Source: an uncultured Acidobacteriota bacterium (lineage in GTDB: Bacteria; Acidobacteriota; Terriglobia; Terriglobales; Acidobacteriaceae). Taken from it: 64,000 bases of DNA. The DNA lies in the NCBI GenBank assembly GCA_903851035.1, contig CAINND010000078.1, positions 1-64,000 of the forward strand, read 5' to 3'. Shown piece by piece: positions 28,808 through 37,719 of this stretch. The position numbers were made by a program, and so were the translations under genes. The notes beneath the pieces were generated by a model, which saw only the letters and a program-made list of their open reading frames with translations, had not been told where the DNA came from and made no database searches. Position 1 is the stretch's first letter. Every line of letters starts with the position of its first letter.

Positions 28808-31108
28808 TTAACCGACCGGGTGCATCACTTCGCCGATGGTGTTCAGCAGGTTGCGCAATTTAATCGGCTTTTGCAGCACCCTGGGACGTGGATTCTCCGG
28901 CAACCGCATCAGCAGGCGCTGATCCGTGTAGCCAGAGATAAACAGGGTAATCATTTCAGGACGCACCCGCTCCAATGCCGCCGCCAGCTCAGCGCCCTCC
29001 AGCCGCGGCATCACCACGTCGGTCAGCAGCAGGTGGATGGGCCCGTCGTGCTCGCCAGCCAAGCGCAAGGCCTCTTCGCCGTCGCAGGCAGAAAGCACGG
29101 TGTAGCCGTGTTGCCGCAGGTAGGCCACAATGGAATCCCGCAGCGAATCCTCATCTTCGGCCACCAGCACGGTCTCTCCGTGGCCAATCAGAGCGGCTTC
29201 CTCCAAGGGCTCCGCCGCCTTTGTCTCCTCGGGCACGGCAGGAAAATAAATGCGGAAGGTGGTTCCGGTATCGAGCTCGCTTTCCACGCGAATATGCCCG
29301 CCACTCTGCTGCACAATGCCGTACACCATGCTCAGGCCCAGGCCCGTGCCCTTGCCCAGCGGCTTGGTGGTAAAGAACGGCTCAAAGATGCGTGACTGCA
29401 CCTCGCTGGCCATGCCCAGGCCGTTATCCGCCACGCTGAGCACGCTGTAGATGCCGGGCGCCAGGCCGGGCAAGTCCTCGCTTTGGGCCGGAGTCACCGT
29501 GATGCTGCTGGTGCCAATCGTCAGCTTGCCGCCGCGTGGCATGGCATCGCGCGCGTTTACGCAAAGGTTCAGCAGCACCTGCGTAATCTGATCGGGATCG
29601 GCGCGCAGAAACTGCAGAGGCTTTTGCGTGGCCAGCGCAAGCTGAATGTCCTCGCCAATGAGCCGCTGCACCATCTTGGCCGTCTCCTCCACCACCACGT
29701 TCAGGTCCAGAATGCGCGGCGAAAGAATCTGTTTGCGGCTGAAGGCCAGCAGTTGCTGGATGAGCGCCGAAGAACGTTCGCTGGCGCTCAGCACCTGCTG
29801 CGTGTACTGCCGCATCGGGTCGCCGGGCGGCAGGTCTTCCTCCATCATCTGGGTGTAGCTGCTGATGATCATCAGCAGGTTGTTGAAGTCGTGAGCGATG
29901 CCGCCGGCCAGGTTGCCGATGGCCTCCATCTTCTGCGCCTGGCGGAGTTGCTGCTCCAGCTCGGCGCGGCGGCTGATGTCCTCGGCGTAAATCTCCAGAT
30001 AAGTACTGCCATCCGGCAACTGTGAGCGGCGCCCGCGCAGGCGCACCGAAAATTGCCGGTTGTCGCGGCGGCGCCAGGTGACGTCGGCCTCGGCGCGCTC
30101 CTCCAGCCGGCACTGCCGGGCGAAGGCCTTGCACTCCTCATCGCTGGCGAAGATGTCGTTGGCAATGTCAGCCGAAATCAGCTCCTGCGCCGAGGCAAAG
30201 CCCAGCATCTGCACCAGCGCCGGATTCACATCCGCAAAGCGCTGCAACTGCGGATCGCACTGGAAGATGCCGTATGGAGCGTTGGCAATCAGGGAGCGCA
30301 GGCGGCCTTCGCTCTCCTCCATCTTCTCCAGGGCAATTTTGCGCTCGGTAATGTCCTCGACCGTGCCCTCAAAGTACAGGATGTTGCCGTCGAGGTCGCG
30401 GGCCACGCGGGCGTTTTCCCGCACAAAAAGGATCGAGCCGTCGCGCCGCTTCCAGATGGATTCAACGCCGCGCGCCTCGCCGTCGCGCTCAATTTCAGCG
30501 CGGAAGCCTTCGCGCTGCGAGATGGGACCGCAGCCGCCACCTTCCAGTCCGCGCCCCGTCAGGTCCTCAAACGAGTTGTAGCCCAGCATGCGCACCAGCG
30601 CCAGGTTGGCCATGGAGATCAACCCGTCGGCCGTGGTGCGGTAGATGCCCACCGGCGCATTGGCAAACAGATCGTGATAGCGGCGCTCACTCTCACGCAG
30701 AGCGCGCTCGGCACGCTTGCGCGCCGTGATGTTGCTGCACAAGATGACGCGTCCGTCGGCGGCACCCTTGGCATCCAGAATGGGGTAGATGACGGCGCTC
30801 ATCCACAGTTCAAGGCCGTCGCGATGGTGCATGCGGATTTCGCATTGCTGACGGGTGGCGGAAAGCGGCGGAAGCTGCTGGCGGCGGCGTCCGGGCAGGG
30901 GCAACGGCTGAAAGTCACAGAATGGCGCGCCCTGCATCTGTGCCGCCGTGCAGCCCAGCATGGTGGCCATCTCCGGATTCACCCACAACGTATGTTCGTT
31001 GCGATCCAGCAGCCAAACGCCCTCTTCGGCAAGCTCCACCAGCTTGCGGCAGCGGTCGTCGCTGAATTGCAGCAGTGCGTCCAAGCGGGCGCGTACTCCG
31101 GCGTCCAT
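28808..31108 (-). CDS. hybrid sensor histidine kinase with three PAS domains and a receiver domain
   Basis: 766 residues from ATG 31108 (MDAGVRARLDALL). The frame is open up to 31261, but the extra 51 residues have no domain character. In order: PAS at about 20-130, PAS-PAC at about 143-257 (NAPVGIYRTT, then EGTVEDITERK), PAS-PAC at about 270-380, HisKA with GGIAHDFNN (His about 406), HATPase with NLCVNARDAM, ADNGLGM and GKGTGLGLSMVYGIV, and a receiver with Asp about 697 (LLTDVVMP) and Lys about 747. There is no transmembrane segment, so it is cytoplasmic and senses an internal signal. No response regulator lies alongside. It is divergent from the small peptide/7TM operon, which may be its neighbour by function. 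Confidence 0.92.
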   Translation of the reverse strand: MDAGVRARLDALLQFSDDRCRKLVELAEEGVWLLDRNEHTLWVNPEMATMLGCTAAQMQGAPFCDFQPLPLPGRRRQQLPPLSATRQQCEIRMHHRDGLELWMSAVIYPILDAKGAADGRVILCSNITARKRAERALRESERRYHDLFANAPVGIYRTTADGLISMANLALVRMLGYNSFEDLTGRGLEGGGCGPISQREGFRAEIERDGEARGVESIWKRRDGSILFVRENARVARDLDGNILYFEGTVEDITERKIALEKMEESEGRLRSLIANAPYGIFQCDPQLQRFADVNPALVQMLGFASAQELISADIANDIFASDEECKAFARQCRLEERAEADVTWRRRDNRQFSVRLRGRRSQLPDGSTYLEIYAEDISRRAELEQQLRQAQKMEAIGNLAGGIAHDFNNLLMIISSYTQMMEEDLPPGDPMRQYTQQVLSASERSSALIQQLLAFSRKQILSPRILDLNVVVEETAKMVQRLIGEDIQLALATQKPLQFLRADPDQITQVLLNLCVNARDAMPRGGKLTIGTSSITVTPAQSEDLPGLAPGIYSVLSVADNGLGMASEVQSRIFEPFFTTKPLGKGTGLGLSMVYGIVQQSGGHIRVESELDTGTTFRIYFPAVPEETKAAEPLEEAALIGHGETVLVAEDEDSLRDSIVAYLRQHGYTVLSACDGEEALRLAGEHDGPIHLLLTDVVMPRLEGAELAAALERVRPEMITLFISGYTDQRLLMRLPENPRPRVLQKPIKLRNLLNTIGEVMHPVG

Positions 31109-31476
31109 CCCCAGAATCCAGTTTCCTGCTCGATGCGGCAGGATCGCCTTTATAAGCCTCGGCTGAGAAATCCAAGCCCCCGCCACAGGCGAGGGCCAAC
31201 AGGCAGACATGGTAGCAGGGTTGCCCCGTGGGTGACGAGTGCAGAACACTGCTTTTGTCAATCACACAACTGCCCTTCCATTGGTCGTCAGGGGAACCGT
31301 GAACACCCCCATTACGTACATTGCAAACATCGCAGAATATGCTGATACTAACAGGGTAATAGTGCCTGGGATGCTTGGCACGCGCGTCAATAACGGCGCG
31401 GATGCGTCACCCTTTGGCCTTTCGCAAATCGCGTCTACTCTCCCGTTAGCGGCCACCTGCCGCGGGGAGAAAAACG
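31109..31476. other. divergent intergenic region between the sensor kinase and the peptide gene
   Basis: About 370 bases. It should hold promoters in both directions. A weak candidate for the rightward unit is TTGCAA (31321-31326) with TGATAC (31343-31348), spacer 16. No clear inverted repeat or riboswitch was recognised. Reading frames crossing it show no family motif. Confidence 0.4.
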
Positions 31477-31626
31477 ATGATCACGCGAATCTCGATTCTG
31501 GCTCTTCTGGTAGTGACACTTGCTTCGATTGGCATCAAGACCACCAACCCGCCGACTCACAACCCCGGCCCGCACGCGATGTGCTGCGACGGCGATCCGA
31601 ACGTTCCGATCGGCACCGGTAAGTAA
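31477..31626 (+). CDS. small secreted or membrane peptide of unknown function
   Basis: 49 residues, read directly from the DNA. ATG 31477 follows a good ribosome site (GGGGAG, six bases or so upstream). The N-terminus MITRISILALLVVTLASIG is a signal-peptide or single-helix sequence. The rest is a short Pro-, Gly- and Asn-rich tail (TTNPPTHNPGPHAM) followed by a Cys pair and DGDPNVPIGTGK. No family is recognised. A 7TM gene begins 48 bases downstream on the same strand, so it is probably the first gene of that unit. It could be a signalling pre-peptide, a small membrane subunit or a secreted factor. The evidence for a real gene is the ribosome site plus the coherent signal sequence. Confidence 0.6.
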   Translation: MITRISILALLVVTLASIGIKTTNPPTHNPGPHAMCCDGDPNVPIGTGK

Positions 31627-31674
31627 GCGATTCCCTGTTCCAGGTCCGCAGCTTCACCTTGAGGCGGTGCCCCG

Positions 31675-32427
31675 GTGAAGCTGCAGTGGACCATCTGGTA
31701 TCTGAACGCGATCCTGCAATGGGTGCTGCTGGCGGTAGTGCTGTGGGATAACCGCTGGAAGAAGCACATCGCCTTCGCGATTTACATCGCCTTCTGCGCC
31801 GCCAAAACCACAATCCTCATCATTGTGATGCTGAAATGGCAGTTCCTGTATGTCTCAGTCAACTGGGGCATCCGGGTATTTACGCTTCCGATACTAATTG
31901 CAGTATTTCGCGAACTCTTCGCCGCCGTCTTTCGCCCTTACTCCACCCTGCCGCCCGGAACACTGCGTTGGCTTCGCACTGCCGTTGGAACTTTAGCAGT
32001 GATTTCCGCATGTGCCGCATTCTTCTTTCCCGGCTCGCACCCTGGAGATTTCTTGAATACGGTGCTTTTGCTGAACCGCACGGTTACACTCATCTTTTGC
32101 GGAGCTTTTGCCTTTACCGCTTTGGTATCGTCCTATTTTGGAATTCCCTGGCAAACACGCGTTTACGGGATTGGCGTCGGCTTTCTTCTGTTCACCAGCG
32201 TGGATATCTTTGTATCCAGCCTGAGCACGGGTTACGGAATCAGCGTTGTCCACTCTCTTAACTTGATTGCCATGCTCAGCTTTACCCTGGCATTAATCAC
32301 TTGGTTATTTTATTTCTCTCTTCCTGATGTTCAATCGAAAAAGCCCACTTTAGAGCAGATGCGAAGGTTACAGAAGGCACTTGACTATACGAGCACGAAA
32401 GTGGATTCTTACCGTGGAATGCAATAA
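31675..32427 (+). CDS. seven-helix integral membrane protein of unknown function
   Basis: 250 residues from a GTG with GAGG about ten bases upstream. Seven hydrophobic segments are visible, at about residues 6-24, 32-54, 61-86, 101-121, 126-152, 163-182 and 190-215. A charged cytoplasmic-looking tail follows (PDVQSKKPTLEQMRRLQKALDY). This receptor-like layout (seven helices plus tail) resembles orphan 7TM proteins common in Acidobacteriota, but no motif allows a function. It lies between the small peptide gene and a small helical protein gene, all on one strand. Confidence 0.72.
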   Translation: MKLQWTIWYLNAILQWVLLAVVLWDNRWKKHIAFAIYIAFCAAKTTILIIVMLKWQFLYVSVNWGIRVFTLPILIAVFRELFAAVFRPYSTLPPGTLRWLRTAVGTLAVISACAAFFFPGSHPGDFLNTVLLLNRTVTLIFCGAFAFTALVSSYFGIPWQTRVYGIGVGFLLFTSVDIFVSSLSTGYGISVVHSLNLIAMLSFTLALITWLFYFSLPDVQSKKPTLEQMRRLQKALDYTSTKVDSYRGMQ

Positions 32428-32464
32428 GGTATTAACTTATCTGGTTCCCTGGGAAGGCTGAACG

Positions 32465-32878
32465 ATGATTGACGCAAGAAAGCTCCAGGTGCGTTCGATC
32501 GAAGAGTTAGTCCAGGCTTTGCACCCCATTCAAACGGCTGCAATCCAGTCCGGGCGTGTGGAAGACGCGCTGGCTGAGTTGCGGCTGATTAAAAGCAACA
32601 TTACGGCGGTTCTGTCGTTCACCTCTTACTCCTTGCAGGAGGTTTACGAGGAGCAGAGCGAGTTCCGCTATGTTGTGGATGAGGTTCGCCGTGAGTGCCT
32701 GCTGATTAACGGGATGATCTCGCGCATCATGTTCCGCAAGCGCTGGCTTTTCTCAATGAGCAAAATTGAGGAAGCCCGCGACGTACTGGCACATTACGAA
32801 GACCTGACCAGTGCCGCCTGCCGTATGTGTCTGATGGTGGCGCCGGAGCAGGGCAACAATCTGTTAAACGCGTTCTAA
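32465..32878 (+). CDS. small helical soluble protein of unknown function
   Basis: 137 residues. It has no signal peptide or membrane segment, and the sequence is strongly helical and charged (SIEELVQALHPIQTAAIQSGRVEDALAELRLIKSNI). Two Cys lie near the C-terminus (AACRMCLMV). No family is recognised. The ATG at 32465 has GGAAGG upstream. It is 38 bases after the 7TM gene, so likely the third gene of the peptide/7TM unit. A cytoplasmic partner of the 7TM tail is a reasonable guess but only that. Confidence 0.65.
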   Translation: MIDARKLQVRSIEELVQALHPIQTAAIQSGRVEDALAELRLIKSNITAVLSFTSYSLQEVYEEQSEFRYVVDEVRRECLLINGMISRIMFRKRWLFSMSKIEEARDVLAHYEDLTSAACRMCLMVAPEQGNNLLNAF

Positions 32879-33077
32879 GAACGGGCTGTCTGGCGAATCC
32901 CCCGCGCCAACGCCCGGCCCCTCAAATTTCCTGCCATTCATACAGCAATCTTCAATAGCAATTGATTCCTGCCATGCCCGGGTAGTCCCCGTTACTCATT
33001 TTGCTGTGTTTATGCGCACAACGAGGTACCGCCGCATGGCGGCCGGCGTCAATCTTCGCCAAAATCTGTTTATTGGA

Positions 33078-33482
33078 TTACTTGGCTGCGATCGTATCCA
33101 GCGCGGCGGAGGCCTTCGTCACCTGGTCCACGCCAAAAACCGCCAGCGGCGTGGTGGAGCCCGGCTCCAGCCCGCAGTAGGAGTAGTTGATGTTGACGCG
33201 CTCGGCACCCAGCAGCATGGCGGCGCGGGCCAGTTCGCCGGAGCGGTGCGCCAGCCGTACCACGGCCACATCTTCCTGCTCGAAGTTGGCGTGGGCGGCG
33301 CGGAAAACCTCCATGGCGGCCGCAGGATTATCCACCACAAAGCGCGCCAGGCTCTCGCCCTGCTCTACAAAAGATTGAAAGGCCAGGATGTTGATGCCGC
33401 GATCCGCCAGCGCCTTGCAGCAGGCGCCCAGGGCTGCCGGCCGGTCTTCAATGGTGACGCGGAACTCTTTTGCCTTGGCCAT
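33078..33482 (-). CDS. tandem ACT-domain protein
   Basis: 134 residues made of two ACT-like folds. The first begins KEFRVTIEDRPAALGACCKALADRGINILAFQSF and the second VAVVRLAHRSGELARAAMLLGAERVNINYSYCGLEPG. ACT domains bind amino acids and regulate enzymes or act alone. It is divergent from ilvB, the first gene of valine/isoleucine synthesis, so an amino-acid-sensing role tied to that pathway is plausible. There is no catalytic domain. The ATG at 33482 has only a weak AGGA-like site upstream. Confidence 0.82.
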   Translation of the reverse strand: MAKAKEFRVTIEDRPAALGACCKALADRGINILAFQSFVEQGESLARFVVDNPAAAMEVFRAAHANFEQEDVAVVRLAHRSGELARAAMLLGAERVNINYSYCGLEPGSTTPLAVFGVDQVTKASAALDTIAAK

Positions 33483-33651
33483 GAGCAGTGTCCTCCCGGG
33501 GGTGGTTCAGCCGCCGTCATGCGGCCTTATTTCCTAAATACGATATGGCCATCTTACCAGCCAATCGGTCAGGATTCGAACAAGTCATGGGCCTATTAGC
33601 CTCTGGATTCGGTAAAATGGCCGGAAATCGAGTGTTGTAACGGCTCTGCTG

Positions 33652-33657
33652 TATAAT
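33652..33657 (+). promoter_or_regulatory. candidate -10 element upstream of ilvB
   Basis: Perfect TATAAT about 45 bases before the ilvB start. The -35 position has no good match, so it may need an activator. Confidence 0.35.
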
Positions 33658-33700
33658 CGAACACTTACTCCCCAACAAATTTTCACAGAAGGAGTTCCCG

Positions 33701-35461
33701 ATGCCTAGCCAACCCGTCTCTTCCGCCGCCCCCCACACCAAGCAACTGACCGGTGCGGAGATTGTATGGGCCACGCTGACCGGCGAGGGTGTGCGCACGG
33801 TATTCGGCTACCCCGGCGGCGCCATCCTGCCCATCTACGACGCGCTGCGCAAATACCCCATCCACCATGTGCTGGTGCGCCACGAGCAGGGCGCCGCGCA
33901 CATGGCCGACGGCTACGCGCGCGCCAGCGGTGAGGTGGGCGTGGCCGTTGCCACCAGCGGTCCGGGAGCTACCAACCTGGTCACAGGCATTGCCACGGCC
34001 ATGCTGGATAGCGTCCCCATGGTCTGTATCACCGGCCAGATCAGCAGCAAGCTGCTGGGAACCGACGCCTTCCAGGAAGTGGACATCACCGGCATCACGC
34101 TGCCAATTACCAAGCACAACTTCATCGTGACCAAGAGCGAGGACATCGGTCCCGTGCTGCGCCGCGCCTTCAGCATTGCGCGCACCGGCCGCCCCGGCCC
34201 GGTTCTGGTGGATATCACCAAGGACGCTCAGCAGGGCCTGGCCGACTTCAACTTTGAGGCCTGCGCGCCGCAGCCGCACCGTCCGCACCCCATGCTTTCG
34301 GCGGAGAACGAGGCCGTCAGCGAGGCCATTGACCTCATCCTCAACGCGCAGCGTCCCATTTTGCTGGTAGGCCATGGCGCGCTGGAGTCCGGCGCCACCG
34401 ATCAGCTCATCACCTTGGCCGAGCGCTTGCACATTCCCGTGGCCAGCACCCTGCTGGGCCTGGGAGCGATTCCCGCGTCGCACGATCTCTCACTGGGAAT
34501 GATGGGCATGCACGGCGAAGCCTGGGTCAACCAGGCCATTCAGCAGAGCGACCTTCTAATCGCCTGCGGCATGCGCTTTGATGACCGCGTCACCGGCGCG
34601 CTGACCAGCTACGCTCCCAACGCGAAGAAGATCCACATCGAGATTGACCCGTCGGAGATCAGCAAGAACGTAAAGGCCGACGTGGCGCTCATCGGCGATC
34701 TGAAGGAGATTCTGGAGACCATACTGCCGCGCCTGGCGCCGCGCAAGGATCAGAGCTGGGTGAAAGCCGTCAACGCTCTGAAGGGTGTGGCCGCCGTGCG
34801 CGACATCAAAAACCTGCCCGACAGCGGACACCTCTACGCCGCCCATGTGATTCACGATCTGTGGCGCGCCACGGCCGGCAAGGCCATCGTTGTGACCGAC
34901 GTGGGCCAGCACCAGATGTGGGAGGCGCAGTATTACAAGCATGACGCGCCGCGCTCGCTGATTACCAGCGGCGGCCTGGGCACCATGGGCTTTGCCCTGC
35001 CGGCGGCCATCGGCGCCAAGATGGCACGCCCCGATGACGAGATCTGGGTCATCGCCGGCGACGGCGGCTTCCAGATGACCGCCTCCGAGCTCTCCACTCT
35101 TGTGCAGGAGAAGCTGAAGATCAACATCGCGGTCATCAACAACGGCTTCCTCGGCATGGTGCGGCAGTGGCAGGAGTTCATGTACGAGAGCAACTACGCC
35201 TGCTCGCCCATCCTCTCGCCGGACTTCGTCAAGCTGGCCGATGCTCACGGCGTGCCCGGCGCCACGGTGCGCACCCGCGGCGAGGTGGCTGCGGCCGTCA
35301 AAGCCGCACGCGAGGCCGACGGACCGTTCCTGATTAACTTCCTGGTGGAAAAAGAAGACGCGGTGTATCCGATGGTCGGCCCCGGCGCGGCGCTCGATGA
35401 GATGATCCGCCGCCCGGCCAACGGCCACAACCCGCTGCTGGAAACCTCGGAAGAGCCGTAA
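33701..35461 (+). CDS. ilvB: acetolactate synthase large subunit
   Basis: 586 residues from ATG 33701 with AGAAGGAG upstream. It makes acetolactate and acetohydroxybutyrate from pyruvate using thiamine diphosphate. Signatures: GVRTVFGYPGGAILP, the catalytic Glu in VRHEQGAAHMADGYARA, GRPGPVLVDI, and the TPP-binding motif GDGGFQM with the downstream NNGFLGMVRQWQE. Complete. The regulatory subunit gene follows about 70 bases later. Confidence 0.97.
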   Translation: MPSQPVSSAAPHTKQLTGAEIVWATLTGEGVRTVFGYPGGAILPIYDALRKYPIHHVLVRHEQGAAHMADGYARASGEVGVAVATSGPGATNLVTGIATAMLDSVPMVCITGQISSKLLGTDAFQEVDITGITLPITKHNFIVTKSEDIGPVLRRAFSIARTGRPGPVLVDITKDAQQGLADFNFEACAPQPHRPHPMLSAENEAVSEAIDLILNAQRPILLVGHGALESGATDQLITLAERLHIPVASTLLGLGAIPASHDLSLGMMGMHGEAWVNQAIQQSDLLIACGMRFDDRVTGALTSYAPNAKKIHIEIDPSEISKNVKADVALIGDLKEILETILPRLAPRKDQSWVKAVNALKGVAAVRDIKNLPDSGHLYAAHVIHDLWRATAGKAIVVTDVGQHQMWEAQYYKHDAPRSLITSGGLGTMGFALPAAIGAKMARPDDEIWVIAGDGGFQMTASELSTLVQEKLKINIAVINNGFLGMVRQWQEFMYESNYACSPILSPDFVKLADAHGVPGATVRTRGEVAAAVKAAREADGPFLINFLVEKEDAVYPMVGPGAALDEMIRRPANGHNPLLETSEEP

Positions 35462-35529
35462 ACTTTTTGCGTTCCGCGCCGCTTTTTTCAGTGGTGGCGC
35501 GCAGAGTTTTGAGAGAGAGGACTTCGGTC

Positions 35530-36138
35530 ATGCTGCACACCTTCGTTGCCCTGGTGGAAGACAAGCCCGGCGTGCTGACGCGCGTCGCCTCGCTCTTCCG
35601 GCGTTTGAACATCAACATCATCTCGCTGACCGTGGGCCGCTCGGAGCGTCCCGGGGTCTCGCGCATGTCCATCGTGGCCGAAGCTCCTGCCGGAGCCGGT
35701 CACCGCATCAAGGCCTCGCTCTTTAAGCTGGAGAGCGTCTTTGACGTGGACGACGTTGGCCAGTTGCAGTGCGTCACCCGCGAGCTGGCGCTCATCAAGG
35801 TGGCCGCCACTCCGCAGTCGCGCGCCCAGATCTTCCAGCTATCCGAGATCTTCCGCGCCCGCATTGTGGATCTGGCGCCGGAGTCAATGATGCTGGAAAT
35901 CACCGGCGCGGCCAGCAAGATCGAAGGCCTCATCCAGGTGCTGAACGAGGGCGACAACCAGATTCTGGAGATTGCCCGCACCGGACGCATGGTGATGCGC
36001 CGCGGCCAGCACACCTCGCATGTGCTGGAAGCCTTTCAGCTCTCACAGCCGGAAGACGAGCCGATCATTCCATTGACGGCCGAAAAGGGCAGCGAGAACC
36101 TCGACGTCATCAGCGGGGACCCGAATCACCCGATGTAA
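35530..36138 (+). CDS. ilvN: acetolactate synthase small (regulatory) subunit
   Basis: 202 residues from ATG 35530, where the family sequence begins (MLHTFVALVEDKPGVLTRVASLFRRLNINIISLTVG, the ACT domain). The second domain reads ELALIKVAATPQSRAQIFQLSEIFRARIVDLAPESMMLEITGA. It binds valine and activates or inhibits IlvB. About 35 residues at the C-terminus exceed the shortest family members. It is co-transcribed with ilvB. Confidence 0.95.
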   Translation: MLHTFVALVEDKPGVLTRVASLFRRLNINIISLTVGRSERPGVSRMSIVAEAPAGAGHRIKASLFKLESVFDVDDVGQLQCVTRELALIKVAATPQSRAQIFQLSEIFRARIVDLAPESMMLEITGAASKIEGLIQVLNEGDNQILEIARTGRMVMRRGQHTSHVLEAFQLSQPEDEPIIPLTAEKGSENLDVISGDPNHPM

Positions 36139-36198
36139 TCCACGTGGCTGCGCCATGGCGACTGGCCGTGGCGCGCCTCCGCGTGGTATCCCTAGCTG

Positions 36199-37686
36199 AT
36201 GCAGCCCGGTCCGCCTCATCCCGCACTCCCCACGCAAAACACCGAGCACCGTCCGCTGATTCGCGGCATGGGGCTGGGTTCGGCCGTGCTGCTCAACATC
36301 CTGGACATGATCGGCGTGGGACCGTTTGTCACCATCCCGCTCATCGTGGGTGCCATGGGTGGTCCGCAGGCAATGCTGGGCTGGATCTTCGGCGCGCTCT
36401 TCGCCGTTTGCGATGGACTGGTCATCGCCGAGCTGGGCGCGGCCATGCCGCAGGCCGGCGGCAGCTACAACTTCCTGAAGGAAATTTACGGTCCCAACAA
36501 GCTGGGCCGCATGCTGAGCTTTCTCTTCGTGTGGCAGGTCAGCTTCAGCGCGCCGCTCTCCATTGCCAGCGGATGCCTGGGCCTTTCGAGCTACGCCGGA
36601 TACTTCTACAAACCGCTTTCGCAGTCGCTGGCCTCGCACGACTTCCACCTGGCGCTGCCCGTAATCGGATCGTTGCAGGCCACGGCGGTCATCACGCGCG
36701 GTACTCCGGTGGCGATCCTGGCCGTGGTGCTGGCCGTGGTGCTGCTCTACCGCCGCATAACGGACATCGCCTGGTTCAGCCGGTTGCTCGCCATCGGAGT
36801 CTTCGGCTCGCTGGCATGGATCATCTTCACCGGCCTCACGCACTTCAACCGCCAGATGGCCTTCGATCTGCCCGCCAACGCCTTCCACCTGACGCCGGAG
36901 TTCTTTACCGGCCTGGGCGCGGCCATGCTGGTGGCCAGCTACGACTACTGGGGCTACTACAACATCTGCTTCCTGAGCGAAGAGGTGCGCCAGCCGGAGA
37001 AGAACGTGCCGCGCGCCGTGCTGATCTCCATTGCCGTGGTCGCCGTGCTTTACTTGACAATGAACGCCAGTGTGTTGGGTGTGGTGCCATGGCGCGAGCT
37101 GAGCTCCACGGCGCAGTCGCCGACGCGCTTTTACGTGATGAGCGTGATGATGGAGCGCGTGTACGGCGCATGGGCGGGATACGCGATTACGGCGCTGATT
37201 GTGTGGACGGCCTTTGCTTCGGTCTTTTCTCTGCTACTGGGCTACAGTCGCGTGCCCTATGCCGCGGCCTTGGATGGCAACTACTTCAAGGTCTTCGGCC
37301 GCGTGCATGAGAAGCTGCGCTTCCCGCACATCTCTCTGCTGGCGCTGGGCGGGCTGGCCATTGCCTTCTGCTTCCTGCGGCTGGCCGATGTCATCGCCGC
37401 GCTGGCCGTCATCCGCATTCTCTTGCAGTTTCTGTTGCAGTCCGTGGGAGTGATTGTGCTGCGCATTCGGCAGCCGAAGAGGAAGCGGCCATTCCGCATG
37501 TGGCTCTACCCAATGCCCGCAATCCTGGCGAGCCTCGGCTTCCTCTACATGCTGTTTTCGCGCCCCAACTTTGCGCGTGAGGTGCGTTACGCCGTGGTGC
37601 TGGTCGTGGTCGGTGTAGCGATCTATCTGCTGCGCTCGGCCCGTCGCAAAGAGTGGCCATTTTTACCCGCGCCTGTCGGTGATTAA
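36199..37686 (+). CDS. APC-superfamily amino acid permease
   Basis: 495 residues with about 12 hydrophobic segments. The first helix carries the unwound glycine motif (GSAVLLNILDMIGVGPFVTIPLIVGAMGG). AELGAAMPQAGGSYNFLKEIYGP is the APC family signature. Substrate cannot be told from the sequence. It is 60 bases downstream of ilvN on the same strand, which hints at a branched-chain or related amino acid, but that is context only. Confidence 0.88.
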   Translation: MQPGPPHPALPTQNTEHRPLIRGMGLGSAVLLNILDMIGVGPFVTIPLIVGAMGGPQAMLGWIFGALFAVCDGLVIAELGAAMPQAGGSYNFLKEIYGPNKLGRMLSFLFVWQVSFSAPLSIASGCLGLSSYAGYFYKPLSQSLASHDFHLALPVIGSLQATAVITRGTPVAILAVVLAVVLLYRRITDIAWFSRLLAIGVFGSLAWIIFTGLTHFNRQMAFDLPANAFHLTPEFFTGLGAAMLVASYDYWGYYNICFLSEEVRQPEKNVPRAVLISIAVVAVLYLTMNASVLGVVPWRELSSTAQSPTRFYVMSVMMERVYGAWAGYAITALIVWTAFASVFSLLLGYSRVPYAAALDGNYFKVFGRVHEKLRFPHISLLALGGLAIAFCFLRLADVIAALAVIRILLQFLLQSVGVIVLRIRQPKRKRPFRMWLYPMPAILASLGFLYMLFSRPNFAREVRYAVVLVVVGVAIYLLRSARRKEWPFLPAPVGD

Positions 37687-37719
37687 TGCAAGCCGTCTGC
37701 CGCTGTCGTTGCTCTCCGC

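Noticed and set aside
28808..31108. Sensor kinase as part of the RND efflux operon
   Set aside because: It faces the opposite strand and already has its own spacing; the pump is more simply controlled by the adjacent TetR.
31375..31381. TTGGCAC resembling the -24 part of a sigma-54 promoter upstream of the peptide gene
   Set aside because: No matching GC of a -12 element at the required distance, so it is not a sigma-54 promoter by eye.
31239..31622. 127-residue plus-strand frame over the small peptide gene
   Set aside because: Out of frame with the coherent signal-peptide frame; low-complexity tail and no good start context.
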